Of a DNA stretch of 64,000 nt, positions 9,359 through 19,169 are shown piece by piece. Source of the DNA: Bacteroidales bacterium (lineage in GTDB: Bacteria > Bacteroidota > Bacteroidia > Bacteroidales > UBA932); assembly GCA_015060245.1 (NCBI GenBank), contig SUYU01000012.1, positions 1 through 64,000 of the forward strand, written 5' to 3'. The notes under the pieces were generated by a model that was not told the DNA's origin, searched no databases, and worked only from the letters and a program-made list of their open reading frames with translations. Position 1 is the first letter of the stretch. The number at the start of each line of letters is the position of its first letter. A program made the translations under genes and the position numbers.

Positions 9359-9889
9359 TTACTCTCCCTTTCTTATTCTCCTGCTTACTTCCTTAAATTC
9401 CTTATGTGAAAGGTTTCTGTATGTCTCTACCCGTACACCCTTGCTTTCCAGTGTGGAAACAATTTCTGCGTAGTCATTTGGATCAACCATCAGTATACCC
9501 AAATAGAGACTGCCCCGTTTCTTCCCTTTTCTAACCATTTCAACCGCTTCAACACTCCAATTGCCAGGTGTCGGGAGCCAGAATCTTATACACCCCAATT
9601 CTTTATAATTCCTGCTGATTTTCAGAAATGGTAGGAGGTGATTCTGCACTGTTATTTTGTCATCTTCCAGAATAATGTAAAAGTACATGCCTATATATGA
9701 GTACCATACTGCAAGCATGAATATTGATATTAAACCCAGTGCAGCCCATGAAGCCCAGTCACCGCTCTGCAGGCATGGAAGCAAAATATACCTGCCGAAT
9801 ATGAAGAGTGAAAATATGAACACCAGCAATCCCGACAGTGTAGAGAAAGAGAATGTCTTTCTGAATGGCCTTTTGTAGAGTTTAATCAT
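9359..9889 (-). CDS. Hypothetical membrane protein (two N-terminal TM segments, PH-like C-terminal region)
   Basis: 176 aa ORF with two hydrophobic segments then IILEDDKITVQNHLLPFLKISRNYKEL. Confidence 0.55.
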   Translation of the reverse strand: MIKLYKRPFRKTFSFSTLSGLLVFIFSLFIFGRYILLPCLQSGDWASWAALGLISIFMLAVWYSYIGMYFYIILEDDKITVQNHLLPFLKISRNYKELGCIRFWLPTPGNWSVEAVEMVRKGKKRGSLYLGILMVDPNDYAEIVSTLESKGVRVETYRNLSHKEFKEVSRRIRKGE

Positions 9890-10041
9890 GTTAAGTGGGG
9901 TGTTGTTGGTTGTAAACTTGTAAACAAAGTTAGAAACTTTTTACCTACTTTGCATAAAATTTACAGACTCTACAGAATATATATTTACAAGAAAATACCG
10001 TTAAAATATTTGTTCCCAATCTATTTTTGCTTACATTTGCA

Positions 10042-10063
10042 GTGTACTACTATACTATTACAC
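10042..10063. promoter_or_regulatory. Palindromic operator candidate for the downstream GntR/YtrA-type regulator
   Basis: GTGTACTACTATACTATTACAC: 9 of 11 symmetric pairs match (TGTAnTAnTATAnTAnTACA core). Confidence 0.65.
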
Positions 10064-10107
10064 AGGTAGAGCGTTTGACTTCATTGAATCTTATTTAAAA
10101 TATTGTT

Positions 10108-10938
10108 ATGATTTCAATCAGGGATGCACAATTTTCATATGGCAGGCACAAGGTGTTTGACAATGTGAGTCTGCAGTTGGAGCAGGGGAAGATATATGGG
10201 TTATTGGGAGAGAATGGTGTAGGCAAGTCTACTCTGTTCAAGATTTTGTCGGGACTGTTAAGGTTGCATGGTGGAGAGTGTACAGTATGCTCAGAGGTGC
10301 CTTACAAAAGGAATCCTTCATTTTTAAGGGAGATTTATTATATTCCGGAGGACTTTGCAGGTGAGAATATTGAGGTGGGCAGATATGCTATGCAAATTGG
10401 TAAATTTTACCCAAATTTTTCTCCCGACAGACTCCAGTATATTCTCTCTGAGTTCGGTGTTGACCCGAATGCAAAGTTTACCAAATTGTCACACGGCCAG
10501 CAGAAGAAGGCAATTATAGCACTGGCATTGTCGCTCCGTACAAAAGTACTGCTTATGGACGAGCCGAGCAATGGACTTGACATACCCTCAAAGGCCCTTC
10601 TGAGACGGCTTATTGCTGAGAATGCATCTGATGACCAATTGATAATAATTTCTACACATCAGGTAAAGGATCTGGAGAATCTGATAGACCCGATCATAAT
10701 TATGGATAGGGAAGGGGTGCTCTTGAATGCTTCAATTGGGGAGATTGCAGAGAAACTCTCTTTTTCAGTTGAGCCAAAATATAATGACCGGGCACTCTAC
10801 TGCCAACAGGATTTGAGGGGGTATCTTACAGTAAAGCAGAATATTGACGGTGATGAGACTCCTGTAGACCTTGAGTTGCTGTTCAATTGCGCCTTGCAGA
10901 ACAAGGCATTGTTCAAGGAGATTTTCAATAAAAAATGA
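10108..10938 (+). CDS. ABC transporter ATP-binding protein
   Basis: Walker A GLLGENGVGKST, signature LSHGQQKKA, Walker B VLLMDEPSNGLD, H-loop STHQ. Confidence 0.9.
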   Translation: MISIRDAQFSYGRHKVFDNVSLQLEQGKIYGLLGENGVGKSTLFKILSGLLRLHGGECTVCSEVPYKRNPSFLREIYYIPEDFAGENIEVGRYAMQIGKFYPNFSPDRLQYILSEFGVDPNAKFTKLSHGQQKKAIIALALSLRTKVLLMDEPSNGLDIPSKALLRRLIAENASDDQLIIISTHQVKDLENLIDPIIIMDREGVLLNASIGEIAEKLSFSVEPKYNDRALYCQQDLRGYLTVKQNIDGDETPVDLELLFNCALQNKALFKEIFNKK

Positions 10939-10945
10939 TTGCATT

Positions 10946-11698
10946 ATGGAGAACAATATATTTTCTTTTGACAGGTTCTTTAAGGTATTGAAATATGACC
11001 TCAGGTTCAGGGTGTTGGGGTTTGCTTTGCTTTTTATTGTGCTGCTGGTCTCTGTGCATCTGTTTTATTTTCTCTTTTATAATATGGGCGAGTTAAGAAT
11101 AGTAGCGAGAGTGCAGATTATTCAGTTTCTTTTGTTCTGTTGTTCATTTATAGCACCTTTCAAGATATATAAGGAATTCAGGAGCAGGCATGGCCAGGCA
11201 TCTTTCATCATGTTGCCGGCATCAGTCTTTGAAAAATTTGCCAGCATGTTTGTCATTTCACTTATGTTGGTGCCTCTGGCATTCCTGCTTATGAGTCTGG
11301 CGCTGGATTATTTTGCAGTATTGCTCTTCGGCAATATGGGAGATGATGGATTCTTTTTGAGATATGAAGGGTTCATTTCTCCCGCTGATATTGATTTTTC
11401 TCTTTGCTGTCCTGTAATTTTTACATTGGTAAGTGCGGCAATATTTGGTAATGCCATATTTAAGAAGAGAGCAGTGGCAAAGACTATGTTATGTGTAATT
11501 GCTATGGCCTATATATTGAGTGAGGCGGTAACTCTTATTACTAATTTCATATTTTGGAATGATGAGAGGGTATATACCGGAACATGGAGAGTGATCCATG
11601 AGTATGTTCAGGATATTTCAGAAAAAGTGTGTCTAGTTTTTTCTGTGCTTTTATATGCATTTGCATATTGGAGAATAAAAAAGATGCGGATATCATAG
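10946..11698 (+). CDS. Multi-pass membrane protein, probable ABC permease partner
   Basis: Several hydrophobic segments; between ATPase and GntR genes; probable start 10946. Confidence 0.65.
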   Translation: MENNIFSFDRFFKVLKYDLRFRVLGFALLFIVLLVSVHLFYFLFYNMGELRIVARVQIIQFLLFCCSFIAPFKIYKEFRSRHGQASFIMLPASVFEKFASMFVISLMLVPLAFLLMSLALDYFAVLLFGNMGDDGFFLRYEGFISPADIDFSLCCPVIFTLVSAAIFGNAIFKKRAVAKTMLCVIAMAYILSEAVTLITNFIFWNDERVYTGTWRVIHEYVQDISEKVCLVFSVLLYAFAYWRIKKMRIS

Positions 11699-11709
11699 AG
11701 GAATGGCGT

Positions 11710-12057
11710 ATGGATTTCAATCAGAACAAACCTATATATCTGCAGATAGCGGAGTCAATTTGTGAGAAAATTCTCTCGGGAGAATATCTTCCCGACGAAA
11801 GGATTCTCTCTGTGCGTGAACTCGGGGTAACCCTTGGTGTCAATCCCAATACCATTGCAAGGGTATATGAGTACCTGCAGGGAATGGAGATAATCTACAA
11901 TAAAAGGGGTATAGGCTATTTTGTATCACCCTCAGCACCCCAACTCATTATGGAGCAGCAAAGGAGAGAGTTCATTCAAAATGAACTGCCCCAGGTGGCC
12001 CGCAAGATGAAGTTGCTCGGTGTGCCGTTGGCGCTCCTTGAGCAGATGCTCTCTTAA
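11710..12057 (+). CDS. GntR family transcriptional regulator (YtrA-like, short)
   Basis: PIYLQIAESICEKILSGEYLPDERILSVRELGVTLGVNPNTIARVYEYLQ wHTH signature; about 115 aa, no effector domain. Confidence 0.88.
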   Translation: MDFNQNKPIYLQIAESICEKILSGEYLPDERILSVRELGVTLGVNPNTIARVYEYLQGMEIIYNKRGIGYFVSPSAPQLIMEQQRREFIQNELPQVARKMKLLGVPLALLEQMLS

Positions 12058-13262
12058 GAGTTCCTGATATCCAGTCCTGTAGGACTTTGGAATACCTTGA
12101 GGTCAAAGATATGGAGCATTGCGAGGAGGTGGTCAAAGACCTCTCCCTGGAGGCGTTCATACATAACCCATGCAGTATCGGCAGAGAAGAAGTAGAGTTC
12201 AATTGGCATTCCCTGTGCAGTTGGCTGCAACTGGCGTACCATCATTGTCATATTCTGGTTTACCTTAGGATTGTGGCGCAAATAATACTCCATATAGTGG
12301 CGGAATATGTAGAGGTTTACAGGTTCAGTGCCACTCTGTTCAAAGCCCTCCATCCATGGCTGCTTCCTGAAAGCATCAATCTCCTCCTGAGTGCAGAACC
12401 TTACAGTGTTCATGTCTATGTTTATTGAACGTTTCACACGTCTTCCTCCAGTGTCAAACATTCCTCTCCAGTTCTGGAAAGAGTCATTTACTAGGGCGTA
12501 AGGGGGTACAGTGGTTATGGTCTTGTCCCAGTTCTGCACCTTTACTGTGGTAAGGGTAACTTCAATTACATCGCCGTCGGCACCATATTTTGGCATTGTA
12601 ATCCAGTCTCCAGGACGCAACATGTCGTTTACCATGAGTTGAATGCCTGCCACAAATCCCTTGATGGTATCCTGAAAGACCAGCATGAGAATGGCGGTTC
12701 CCGCTCCAAGTCCTGTAAGTATTGCAAGAGGATTCTTGTCAAGCAGTGTGCTTATAATAATGATTGCGCCCACGCACCATACCACAAGTTTGAGCATCTG
12801 GTAGAAACTCTTTAAAGAGTGGTCTTTGGTCTTCTCATGCCCGCTGAACATCTCATAAAGCGAGGAGATGAAGGCACATATAAGTTTGACAAATGCTACA
12901 ATTATGTAAACCTGACACAATTTCATAGCCAGATCCAGTATGCCTCCCTCAGGCAATGCAAAAGGAATAAGTTCATAGACCGAGATTGGAATGATGAGCC
13001 TGCACAGATTGTCCAGTACCGAATCACTCAACAGATAATCATCCCATGTCGAACCTGTCTTGGCTGTAACTTTGCGTATGGCAGGAATTATTGCCCTTCT
13101 GAATATCCTGTCAATCACAATTGCTATAATAAGTATCAGAATTACGGCCCCAGCGTATTGCAGTGGCATTACAAGGTTTTCCGATAGCCCAAACTGCTGC
13201 AGAAGCGCTGCCAATTTATCATTCAATGCATTCATATTCCAAACTCTTAAAACTCCGCACAA
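12054..13262 (-). CDS. MscS family mechanosensitive ion channel
   Basis: TGLGAGTAILMLVFQDTIKGFVAGIQLMVNDMLRPGDWI and VQNWDKTITTVPP motifs. Confidence 0.88.
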   Translation of the reverse strand: MCGVLRVWNMNALNDKLAALLQQFGLSENLVMPLQYAGAVILILIIAIVIDRIFRRAIIPAIRKVTAKTGSTWDDYLLSDSVLDNLCRLIIPISVYELIPFALPEGGILDLAMKLCQVYIIVAFVKLICAFISSLYEMFSGHEKTKDHSLKSFYQMLKLVVWCVGAIIIISTLLDKNPLAILTGLGAGTAILMLVFQDTIKGFVAGIQLMVNDMLRPGDWITMPKYGADGDVIEVTLTTVKVQNWDKTITTVPPYALVNDSFQNWRGMFDTGGRRVKRSINIDMNTVRFCTQEEIDAFRKQPWMEGFEQSGTEPVNLYIFRHYMEYYLRHNPKVNQNMTMMVRQLQPTAQGMPIELYFFSADTAWVMYERLQGEVFDHLLAMLHIFDLKVFQSPTGLDIRNS

Positions 13263-13316
13263 ATTTACAACATTTGGGCCATAAGTTCCAATTTGTTGGT
13301 GCGGGGAGAGTGGTGA

Positions 13317-13550
13317 AAAATTTCTATTTATTCAATTTCCAACATTCAGGACGTAACCAAAAAAGTCAGGGAGAATCTTGCATTTTATGTAAGGTGCAAG
13401 TTTGCATCATGCTTCACATCTGAAGATGTGGAAGATATGGTACAGGATGCCTGGATCAGGTTGCTCAACAGTTCAGCCATTGTCCATCCAAAAAAGAAAA
13501 GTGACGATGTAATATTTTTATGTAAATTGCGTATAATTGTAAAAATATAA
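13317..13550 (+). pseudogene. Sigma-70/ECF sigma factor region 2 remnant (not in ORF track)
   Basis: Open frame TGA(13314)-TAA(13548-13550) reads …NIQDVTKKVRENLAFYVRCKFASCFTSEDVEDMVQDAWIRLLNSSAIVHPKKKSDDVIFLCKLRIIVKI*; no ATG upstream of the conserved part; no region 4. Confidence 0.55.
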
Positions 13551-13560
13551 AGATTTTTCA

Positions 13561-14820
13561 ATGATGAAGTTGATACATATTGCAGATTTGCACCTCGGTC
13601 AGGTTCTGTACCAGCATTATGACCGCAAGCGGGAGCATGATGCTTTTTTTGCGCAGTTGGAGGAGTTGTGCCGGAGCGAGAGGCCGGATGCCCTGCTTGT
13701 AAGCGGTGACCTGTTTGACATTCAGCAGCCTTCTGCCTCGGTCAAGGAGGCTTTTACCGGTTATTTTGTCTCTCTGTGCAAGGCCTGCAGTGATATGAAG
13801 ATTGTGATAATTGCCGGAAACCATGACTCTGCCACAAGGCTTCAGGCCGACAGCAAGATCTGGCGCTTTGCGAATGTGCATATGGTGGGCATCCCGCCGG
13901 CAGTTGACCTCTCATCTGCAGAGCCGGGGTGGGAAGAGGAGTTTATAATAAGAAGTGTTGCAGGATATATAGTTGCCGTACCTTATGTGGCAGGCAATAG
14001 GAAAGAGACCATACAGCATCTGCTTGATATTGTGAAGGCAGAGAATGTGGGCAACTTGCCCGTGGTGCTGATGGGGCATCTGGCTGTAACGGGTTCCGAT
14101 ACAACCGGCCACAATTTTGAGCATGGTACGTTGCGGACTCTTCCTCTGGAAGATATGGGCTGTGGGTATGATTATCTTGCGCTTGGACATATCCATAAGC
14201 CGCAGACAATAGGGTATCCGCAGGATTCAATGGCGAAGGAGGTAAACTACCCCTCTCCGGTGGCAAGATATTCGGGAAGTGCCCTTCATGTAAGTTGTGA
14301 TGAGAAATATCCCCATACAATAAGTGTGGTGGAACTTGACGGGCACCGGGGAAATGTAAAAATCCGTCAGCAGAGAATAGAGGAACTGCTCCATTTTTAC
14401 GAACTTCCATTGGATGGCGGGGCATATGGGTCGGCAGATGATGCCATAAGTGATATTGCAGGGTTTGTAGATGGTGGAAAGAGCGGATATATCAGGATAA
14501 GAATGGATTACACTGCATATTTGCCGGCAGATTTCAATCAGAGGGTATATGAAATTCTGGATGGAAAGGAGGCTTGGGTAAGGTACAATCCAAAGATAAT
14601 CTGGATTGGCGAACCTGAACATGCTGAACCGCAGGCAGAGCAGATGAGGTTTGAGATAGCCGAACTGCAGCAGATGACCGATCCGGTTGAGTTTATTGAA
14701 AGAACAATTGACAAATATCCGGCTCTTGACATTGCCGAAATTAGGGATGTATTTGAGGAGGTTCAAAGGGAGTTGGCGCTTATGGCGGAAGATACAAAAA
14801 CAAAATCAAGAAAGAACTGA
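13561..14820 (+). CDS. sbcD: Exonuclease SbcCD subunit D
   Basis: IADLHLGQ, VSGDLFD, IIAGNHDS, YLALGHIHKPQ phosphoesterase motifs. Confidence 0.93.
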   Translation: MMKLIHIADLHLGQVLYQHYDRKREHDAFFAQLEELCRSERPDALLVSGDLFDIQQPSASVKEAFTGYFVSLCKACSDMKIVIIAGNHDSATRLQADSKIWRFANVHMVGIPPAVDLSSAEPGWEEEFIIRSVAGYIVAVPYVAGNRKETIQHLLDIVKAENVGNLPVVLMGHLAVTGSDTTGHNFEHGTLRTLPLEDMGCGYDYLALGHIHKPQTIGYPQDSMAKEVNYPSPVARYSGSALHVSCDEKYPHTISVVELDGHRGNVKIRQQRIEELLHFYELPLDGGAYGSADDAISDIAGFVDGGKSGYIRIRMDYTAYLPADFNQRVYEILDGKEAWVRYNPKIIWIGEPEHAEPQAEQMRFEIAELQQMTDPVEFIERTIDKYPALDIAEIRDVFEEVQRELALMAEDTKTKSRKN

Positions 14821-14821
14821 T

Positions 14822-17800
14822 ATGAAGATAAAGAAGTTGCATTTAAGGAATATAGCATCCATTGAAAAGGCTGACATAGATTTTGAAAATGGATTGAATG
14901 ATGGAATATCGGGAGACAAGGCGGGCATTTTCCTCATAAGTGGCGATACCGGAGCAGGAAAGTCAGCAATTCTTGATGGAATATCATTGGCCCTCTACAA
15001 GACTACCCCAAGGATTGATGGTATAACAAATGTAAACAACAATAAATTTACCGATGCAAAGGGCGAGAGCATAAGCATAGGAAGTGTGGAACAGTATACC
15101 CGATTGGGCATTTCAGTTGATGATGAGAGTTACAGTGAGGTTGTTTTTGAGGGTAATGACGGCAAAGAGTATACCGCAAGGCTCACATTGGGAATATATA
15201 TGGGCAACCGTACTGCCGATGGGGAGCGTCCTGTTAAGTACCGGAAACCCGAGTGGAAGGTCAGATGCGGCAACGGGGACTGGCTTTCAAAAGATGTAAA
15301 GGAGATAATCTATAGTGCGGTAGGACTCAATTTTGCCCAGTTCGGCCGTATGGCAATGCTTGCCCAGGGGCAGTTTGCCGCATTTCTTACCGGTGACAAG
15401 TCGGAGAGGGTTGCAATTCTGGAGCAACTTACCAATACCGAAATCTTTTCCAAATACGGTGATGCAATTACAAGCCTCTATGGCAAGGCAAAGCAGAAGA
15501 AAACAAGTGCGGAGGCTGAGTTGAAAGCACAGGCTCTCCATCCTCTTCCCGACAATGAAGTCTCTGACCTTCAGCAGCAAAAGGTTGTGCTTGAGAAGGA
15601 ACTGGAACTGTCGGGAAAGGCAATGGATGAAAAAATGGGACGCATAAAATTTGTGGAGCAGGTTCTGGAGCAGCAGAGGAGGGCAGAGGTGGCCCTTAAG
15701 GAGAGGGAGAAACTGATGGCCGCTTCCACAAGCGAAGAGTTCGCCTCAAAACGGAGGCTTGTGTCGGCATGGGACAATACAATTGAGCAGCGCAAAACGC
15801 TCCGGAGCCTTGAAGAGGCCAGAAACAGCAGAAGCAGGGCTGTTTTGGCAAATGAGGCTTCGCAACGCACTTTTGAGGCTCTGTTGTGTGACCTTAAGGC
15901 AAGGGAGAATGATTTGGCCTCAAAGAGGAAGAAATTGGAGAAGAGGAGGGAAGATCTTGCTCCGCTGGCCGAATGGAGTGAGTTGTATGAGAAATCAGGC
16001 ATGTTGCTTGAAAAATTGAACTCATGTGCAGATGAGGAGATATCACGACGTGCGACCGTGTCAAAGATAAATGACCTTATAGTGGAGAGAGAGGGCCTTG
16101 AGAGTGCAAAAGAGGCCGCAGATATTGCGTACCGAGCCCTATGCGGAGAAATGGAAGCCAGACAGAGGGCAATAGATGAGGCCATAAAGGAGCGTGATGC
16201 ACTTGATTTCTCATGTATACTGAAGAAGATTGAGGAGAATACCCGCCTTAATGGCAGGCTTGGGAACATGCTCAATTCAATGGAGAGATTGACCGGTAAT
16301 AAAAATGCTGCTCAGGCACTGGCCGGTGATATTGATGCGCTCGATTCAAACAGAGTGCAACTTGAAAAGGCAAGGGATGCTGCAAAGGAAAAATTTGTTT
16401 CTGCACAACAGGAGTTTGAAAGGGCGCATAATCTCTTTATTACAATGCAGAGTTCCATTGAAGATGTGCTTGTAAATTTGAGGCACAAAATGAAGGAAGA
16501 GCAGACCGATACATGTCCTTTGTGCGGACAAAGAATTGAAAATCTGTCTGTTGAGGCGGATTTTGAAAAGATGGTCCTTCCTTTGGAGAGTGAGCAGAAA
16601 CAACGCAAGGCGGAGCAGGAGTTGGCGCGTGAAGCACTTGTGGGTGCTGAAAATGATGTTGCAAGGGAGTGTGCAAAGATTGAGGCCAATCGTGCACAAC
16701 TTAAGAAGTTGCAGGATGAAATCTCAAAGGAGGAGGCCTCTCTGGCAATGGAATCTGCAGACCTCGGGCTTGGAGCGGAGATGCCAGGCCGTAAGGTTGT
16801 GGAGCAAGAAATCATTGCAGCGCAAGAGCGACTCTCTCTGCTTGACTCTCTTAAGAAGAGGGCGGAGAAGATACAGGCCGGCATAGATCTTCTGCAGAGC
16901 GAAAAGAATGCTCTTGAGACCGGAAGGAAAGAGGCTGAAAAGAGGAGCAATGATGCCCATAATGAGTACAGGAGCAATATAGTGCAGGTTGAACAGTTGC
17001 AGCAGGAGTGCGGCAGGCAGGAGAAAAAGATTCTTCAACTTAAATCAGAACTCTCCGTACATCTTCAGAAACACTATCCTGAATGGCAGGCTAACCTGCC
17101 TATGACCATTGCGTCGTTTAGAATTGAGTCAAGTTTCTATAACAAGATAAAGGGTGATATTGATGTGCTTTTGCCTGAGTACAACAATTGTGCAGCACTT
17201 TTGGAATCACTCCTGCAGCACAGGAACGAAGTTCTGGCTCTCTATCCGGCTTGGGAGTGTGATGTTGAAGCCAAGGCCTTGCAGGTTGAAAATATAAACC
17301 TGCAGTGGACCAGACTCTATGGCGAGGTCTTTAATGCAAAAAGGGAAATTGACTCATCTGAAGAGTCTATTGGAGCATTGGCCGCCGCTTTGGAGAGTTT
17401 TTATGCCCAGTCCGGCATGAGGGAATCTGACCTTAAAGAGATAGAACGCAGCACGCCAGCCCTGGATGGTCTGCGCAAGTCCATAAGTGATATGGAATCA
17501 AGCATCAAGTCAAGGAATGATGCAATCCTTGATGCGGAGTGTCAGATAAATGAGGCTCTAAAACTGCTCAATATTGAGGGTATTGACCAATTGCCTGCCC
17601 GTGATGCCCTGTTGGCCGAAAAGGAGGAATTGGCTGCAAAGATGCAGGAAACCACGCGCCAACTTGGTGCAATTGGGCAGAAACTTGAAGCCAACAGCAG
17701 GAACATTGCCCTGCTTGGCCAGGCAAGGGAGAGGGTCAATGCTGCCACAGCGGAGTTTGTGAAGTGGGAAAAGTACAACAGCCTTTTTGGCGGCGCACGC

Positions 17801-18271
17801 TTGAGGACTCTGGTCCAGACATATATACTCAGACCTCTGCTCAACAATGCAAATATATACCTTCAAAGGATAACTGACCGTTATACCCTCACATGCAGGG
17901 AGGAGAATGAGCAACTCTCCATACTTGTGCTTGACAAATACAACAAGGAGCAGATAAGGAGTGCCACAGTGCTGTCGGGAGGAGAGAGGTTTATGGTATC
18001 ATTGGCGTTGTCACTTGCCTTGTCGGCCCTGAACAGGCAGGATTTGAATGTGGATATACTCTTTATAGATGAGGGTTTTGGAACTTTGGACGACAAGAGC
18101 CTCGATTCTGTTATGGCCACGCTTGAAAAATTGCAGGAGATTGCCGGCCAGAGCAACCGCAGGGTGGGAATCATATCGCACAGGGAAGAACTCAAGGAGA
18201 GGATTCCGGTTCAGATACAGGTTACAAAACGCGGTGAGGGCCGAAGCCAGGTAACCATAAAGAACTCATAG
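14822..18271 (+). CDS. sbcC: Exonuclease SbcCD subunit C (SMC-like ATPase)
   Basis: Walker A SGDTGAGKSAILDG, zinc hook CPLCGQ, signature LSGGERFMVSLALSLALS, Walker B ILFIDEGFGTLD; start at 14822 just after the sbcD stop. Confidence 0.93.
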   Translation: MKIKKLHLRNIASIEKADIDFENGLNDGISGDKAGIFLISGDTGAGKSAILDGISLALYKTTPRIDGITNVNNNKFTDAKGESISIGSVEQYTRLGISVDDESYSEVVFEGNDGKEYTARLTLGIYMGNRTADGERPVKYRKPEWKVRCGNGDWLSKDVKEIIYSAVGLNFAQFGRMAMLAQGQFAAFLTGDKSERVAILEQLTNTEIFSKYGDAITSLYGKAKQKKTSAEAELKAQALHPLPDNEVSDLQQQKVVLEKELELSGKAMDEKMGRIKFVEQVLEQQRRAEVALKEREKLMAASTSEEFASKRRLVSAWDNTIEQRKTLRSLEEARNSRSRAVLANEASQRTFEALLCDLKARENDLASKRKKLEKRREDLAPLAEWSELYEKSGMLLEKLNSCADEEISRRATVSKINDLIVEREGLESAKEAADIAYRALCGEMEARQRAIDEAIKERDALDFSCILKKIEENTRLNGRLGNMLNSMERLTGNKNAAQALAGDIDALDSNRVQLEKARDAAKEKFVSAQQEFERAHNLFITMQSSIEDVLVNLRHKMKEEQTDTCPLCGQRIENLSVEADFEKMVLPLESEQKQRKAEQELAREALVGAENDVARECAKIEANRAQLKKLQDEISKEEASLAMESADLGLGAEMPGRKVVEQEIIAAQERLSLLDSLKKRAEKIQAGIDLLQSEKNALETGRKEAEKRSNDAHNEYRSNIVQVEQLQQECGRQEKKILQLKSELSVHLQKHYPEWQANLPMTIASFRIESSFYNKIKGDIDVLLPEYNNCAALLESLLQHRNEVLALYPAWECDVEAKALQVENINLQWTRLYGEVFNAKREIDSSEESIGALAAALESFYAQSGMRESDLKEIERSTPALDGLRKSISDMESSIKSRNDAILDAECQINEALKLLNIEGIDQLPARDALLAEKEELAAKMQETTRQLGAIGQKLEANSRNIALLGQARERVNAATAEFVKWEKYNSLFGGARLRTLVQTYILRPLLNNANIYLQRITDRYTLTCREENEQLSILVLDKYNKEQIRSATVLSGGERFMVSLALSLALSALNRQDLNVDILFIDEGFGTLDDKSLDSVMATLEKLQEIAGQSNRRVGIISHREELKERIPVQIQVTKRGEGRSQVTIKNS

Positions 18272-18461
18272 AATTAGACAAAACATAGTTGTCTTTACCG
18301 GCGCCGGAATATGAACTGATATCACAGATTTGCCATCTGCCAATCAAATGCACCTATTCATTGCTCCAGGCCGCTGGTGTAGTCTTATTGGGTGCGGTTT
18401 TGGTGATTTTTTTATTTTTTTTGGTTATCTTGCCAAAATTGGGACATTAATAATTGAAGAG

Positions 18462-19169
18462 ATGACAGATTCACAGTTGGTAACCGGCATTTTGAACAAT
18501 AGTGAGAGAGCATGGATCTATATTTGCAGAAATATGAGGGGCGGTTTTAAAGCAACAATGCTCAAGAAATATATATTTTTGACCGCAGATGAGATTGATG
18601 ACCTGTTTCAGGAGTCATGCATTACCCTTATGGAAAAGGTCAAGGAGGGGCATTTTGTAGCCGGGAAACCGAATGGATTGTTCAATTATCTGCTTAAAAT
18701 AGGGGAGTTGAATGCCAATAATCTTGTAAGGAAGAAAAAGCCGGTTGCTCCTGAGGAGGCCATTCCGGAAACCGACACCTTGCATGAGGCAGAGAACAGG
18801 TTTCTCTCCTTGCCGGAAGATGTGAAGAAAAAGTTGCAGAAGGAGTGTCTGGACAGGGTAATTGAGGCATTGCCGGATACTTGCCGACGGATATTGAAAC
18901 TCTTTTATTGGGACCACAAACCAATGGATGATATAGCAAGCATAGTAGGTATGAAAAATGCAGATTCAGTTATTGCCAAAAAGTCAAAATGTATCAAAAA
19001 GGCAGAAGAAATAAGAAAAACTATTTTGGATACATGTGGGTTTAGTGAGGAGGATATACGCGATGCATTTGAGAGGAGTGCATTGAGGGCTCTGTTGAAG
19101 GAGGAGTGTACCAATATGGATGAAGGGTATGTAACGGCTGCCTATGAACCGGAAGAGGATGAAGATTAG
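18462..19169 (+). CDS. RNA polymerase sigma-70 family (ECF-like) sigma factor
   Basis: EIDDLFQESCITLMEKV (region 2) and VIEALPDTCRRILKLFYWDHKPMDDIASIVGMKNADSVIAKKSKCIKKAEE (region 4); start likely 18462. Confidence 0.8.
   Translation: MTDSQLVTGILNNSERAWIYICRNMRGGFKATMLKKYIFLTADEIDDLFQESCITLMEKVKEGHFVAGKPNGLFNYLLKIGELNANNLVRKKKPVAPEEAIPETDTLHEAENRFLSLPEDVKKKLQKECLDRVIEALPDTCRRILKLFYWDHKPMDDIASIVGMKNADSVIAKKSKCIKKAEEIRKTILDTCGFSEEDIRDAFERSALRALLKEECTNMDEGYVTAAYEPEEDED

Noticed and set aside
9291-9473. 60-aa + strand ORF after the DUF3990-like cassette, and a possible tRNA-derived att copy near 9300
   Set aside because: ORF lacks any domain and mostly overlaps the - strand membrane protein gene; the AATCCTGT/CGACCCC pieces near 9305-9335 do not align as a real copy of the tRNA 3' end and look more like a CCTGT…ACAGG hairpin.
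15571-16977. Serine/leucine-rich - strand ORFs (234 and 221 aa) within sbcC
   Set aside because: Antisense to the SbcC coiled coil (Glu/Lys/Leu-rich), which gives such compositions by chance.
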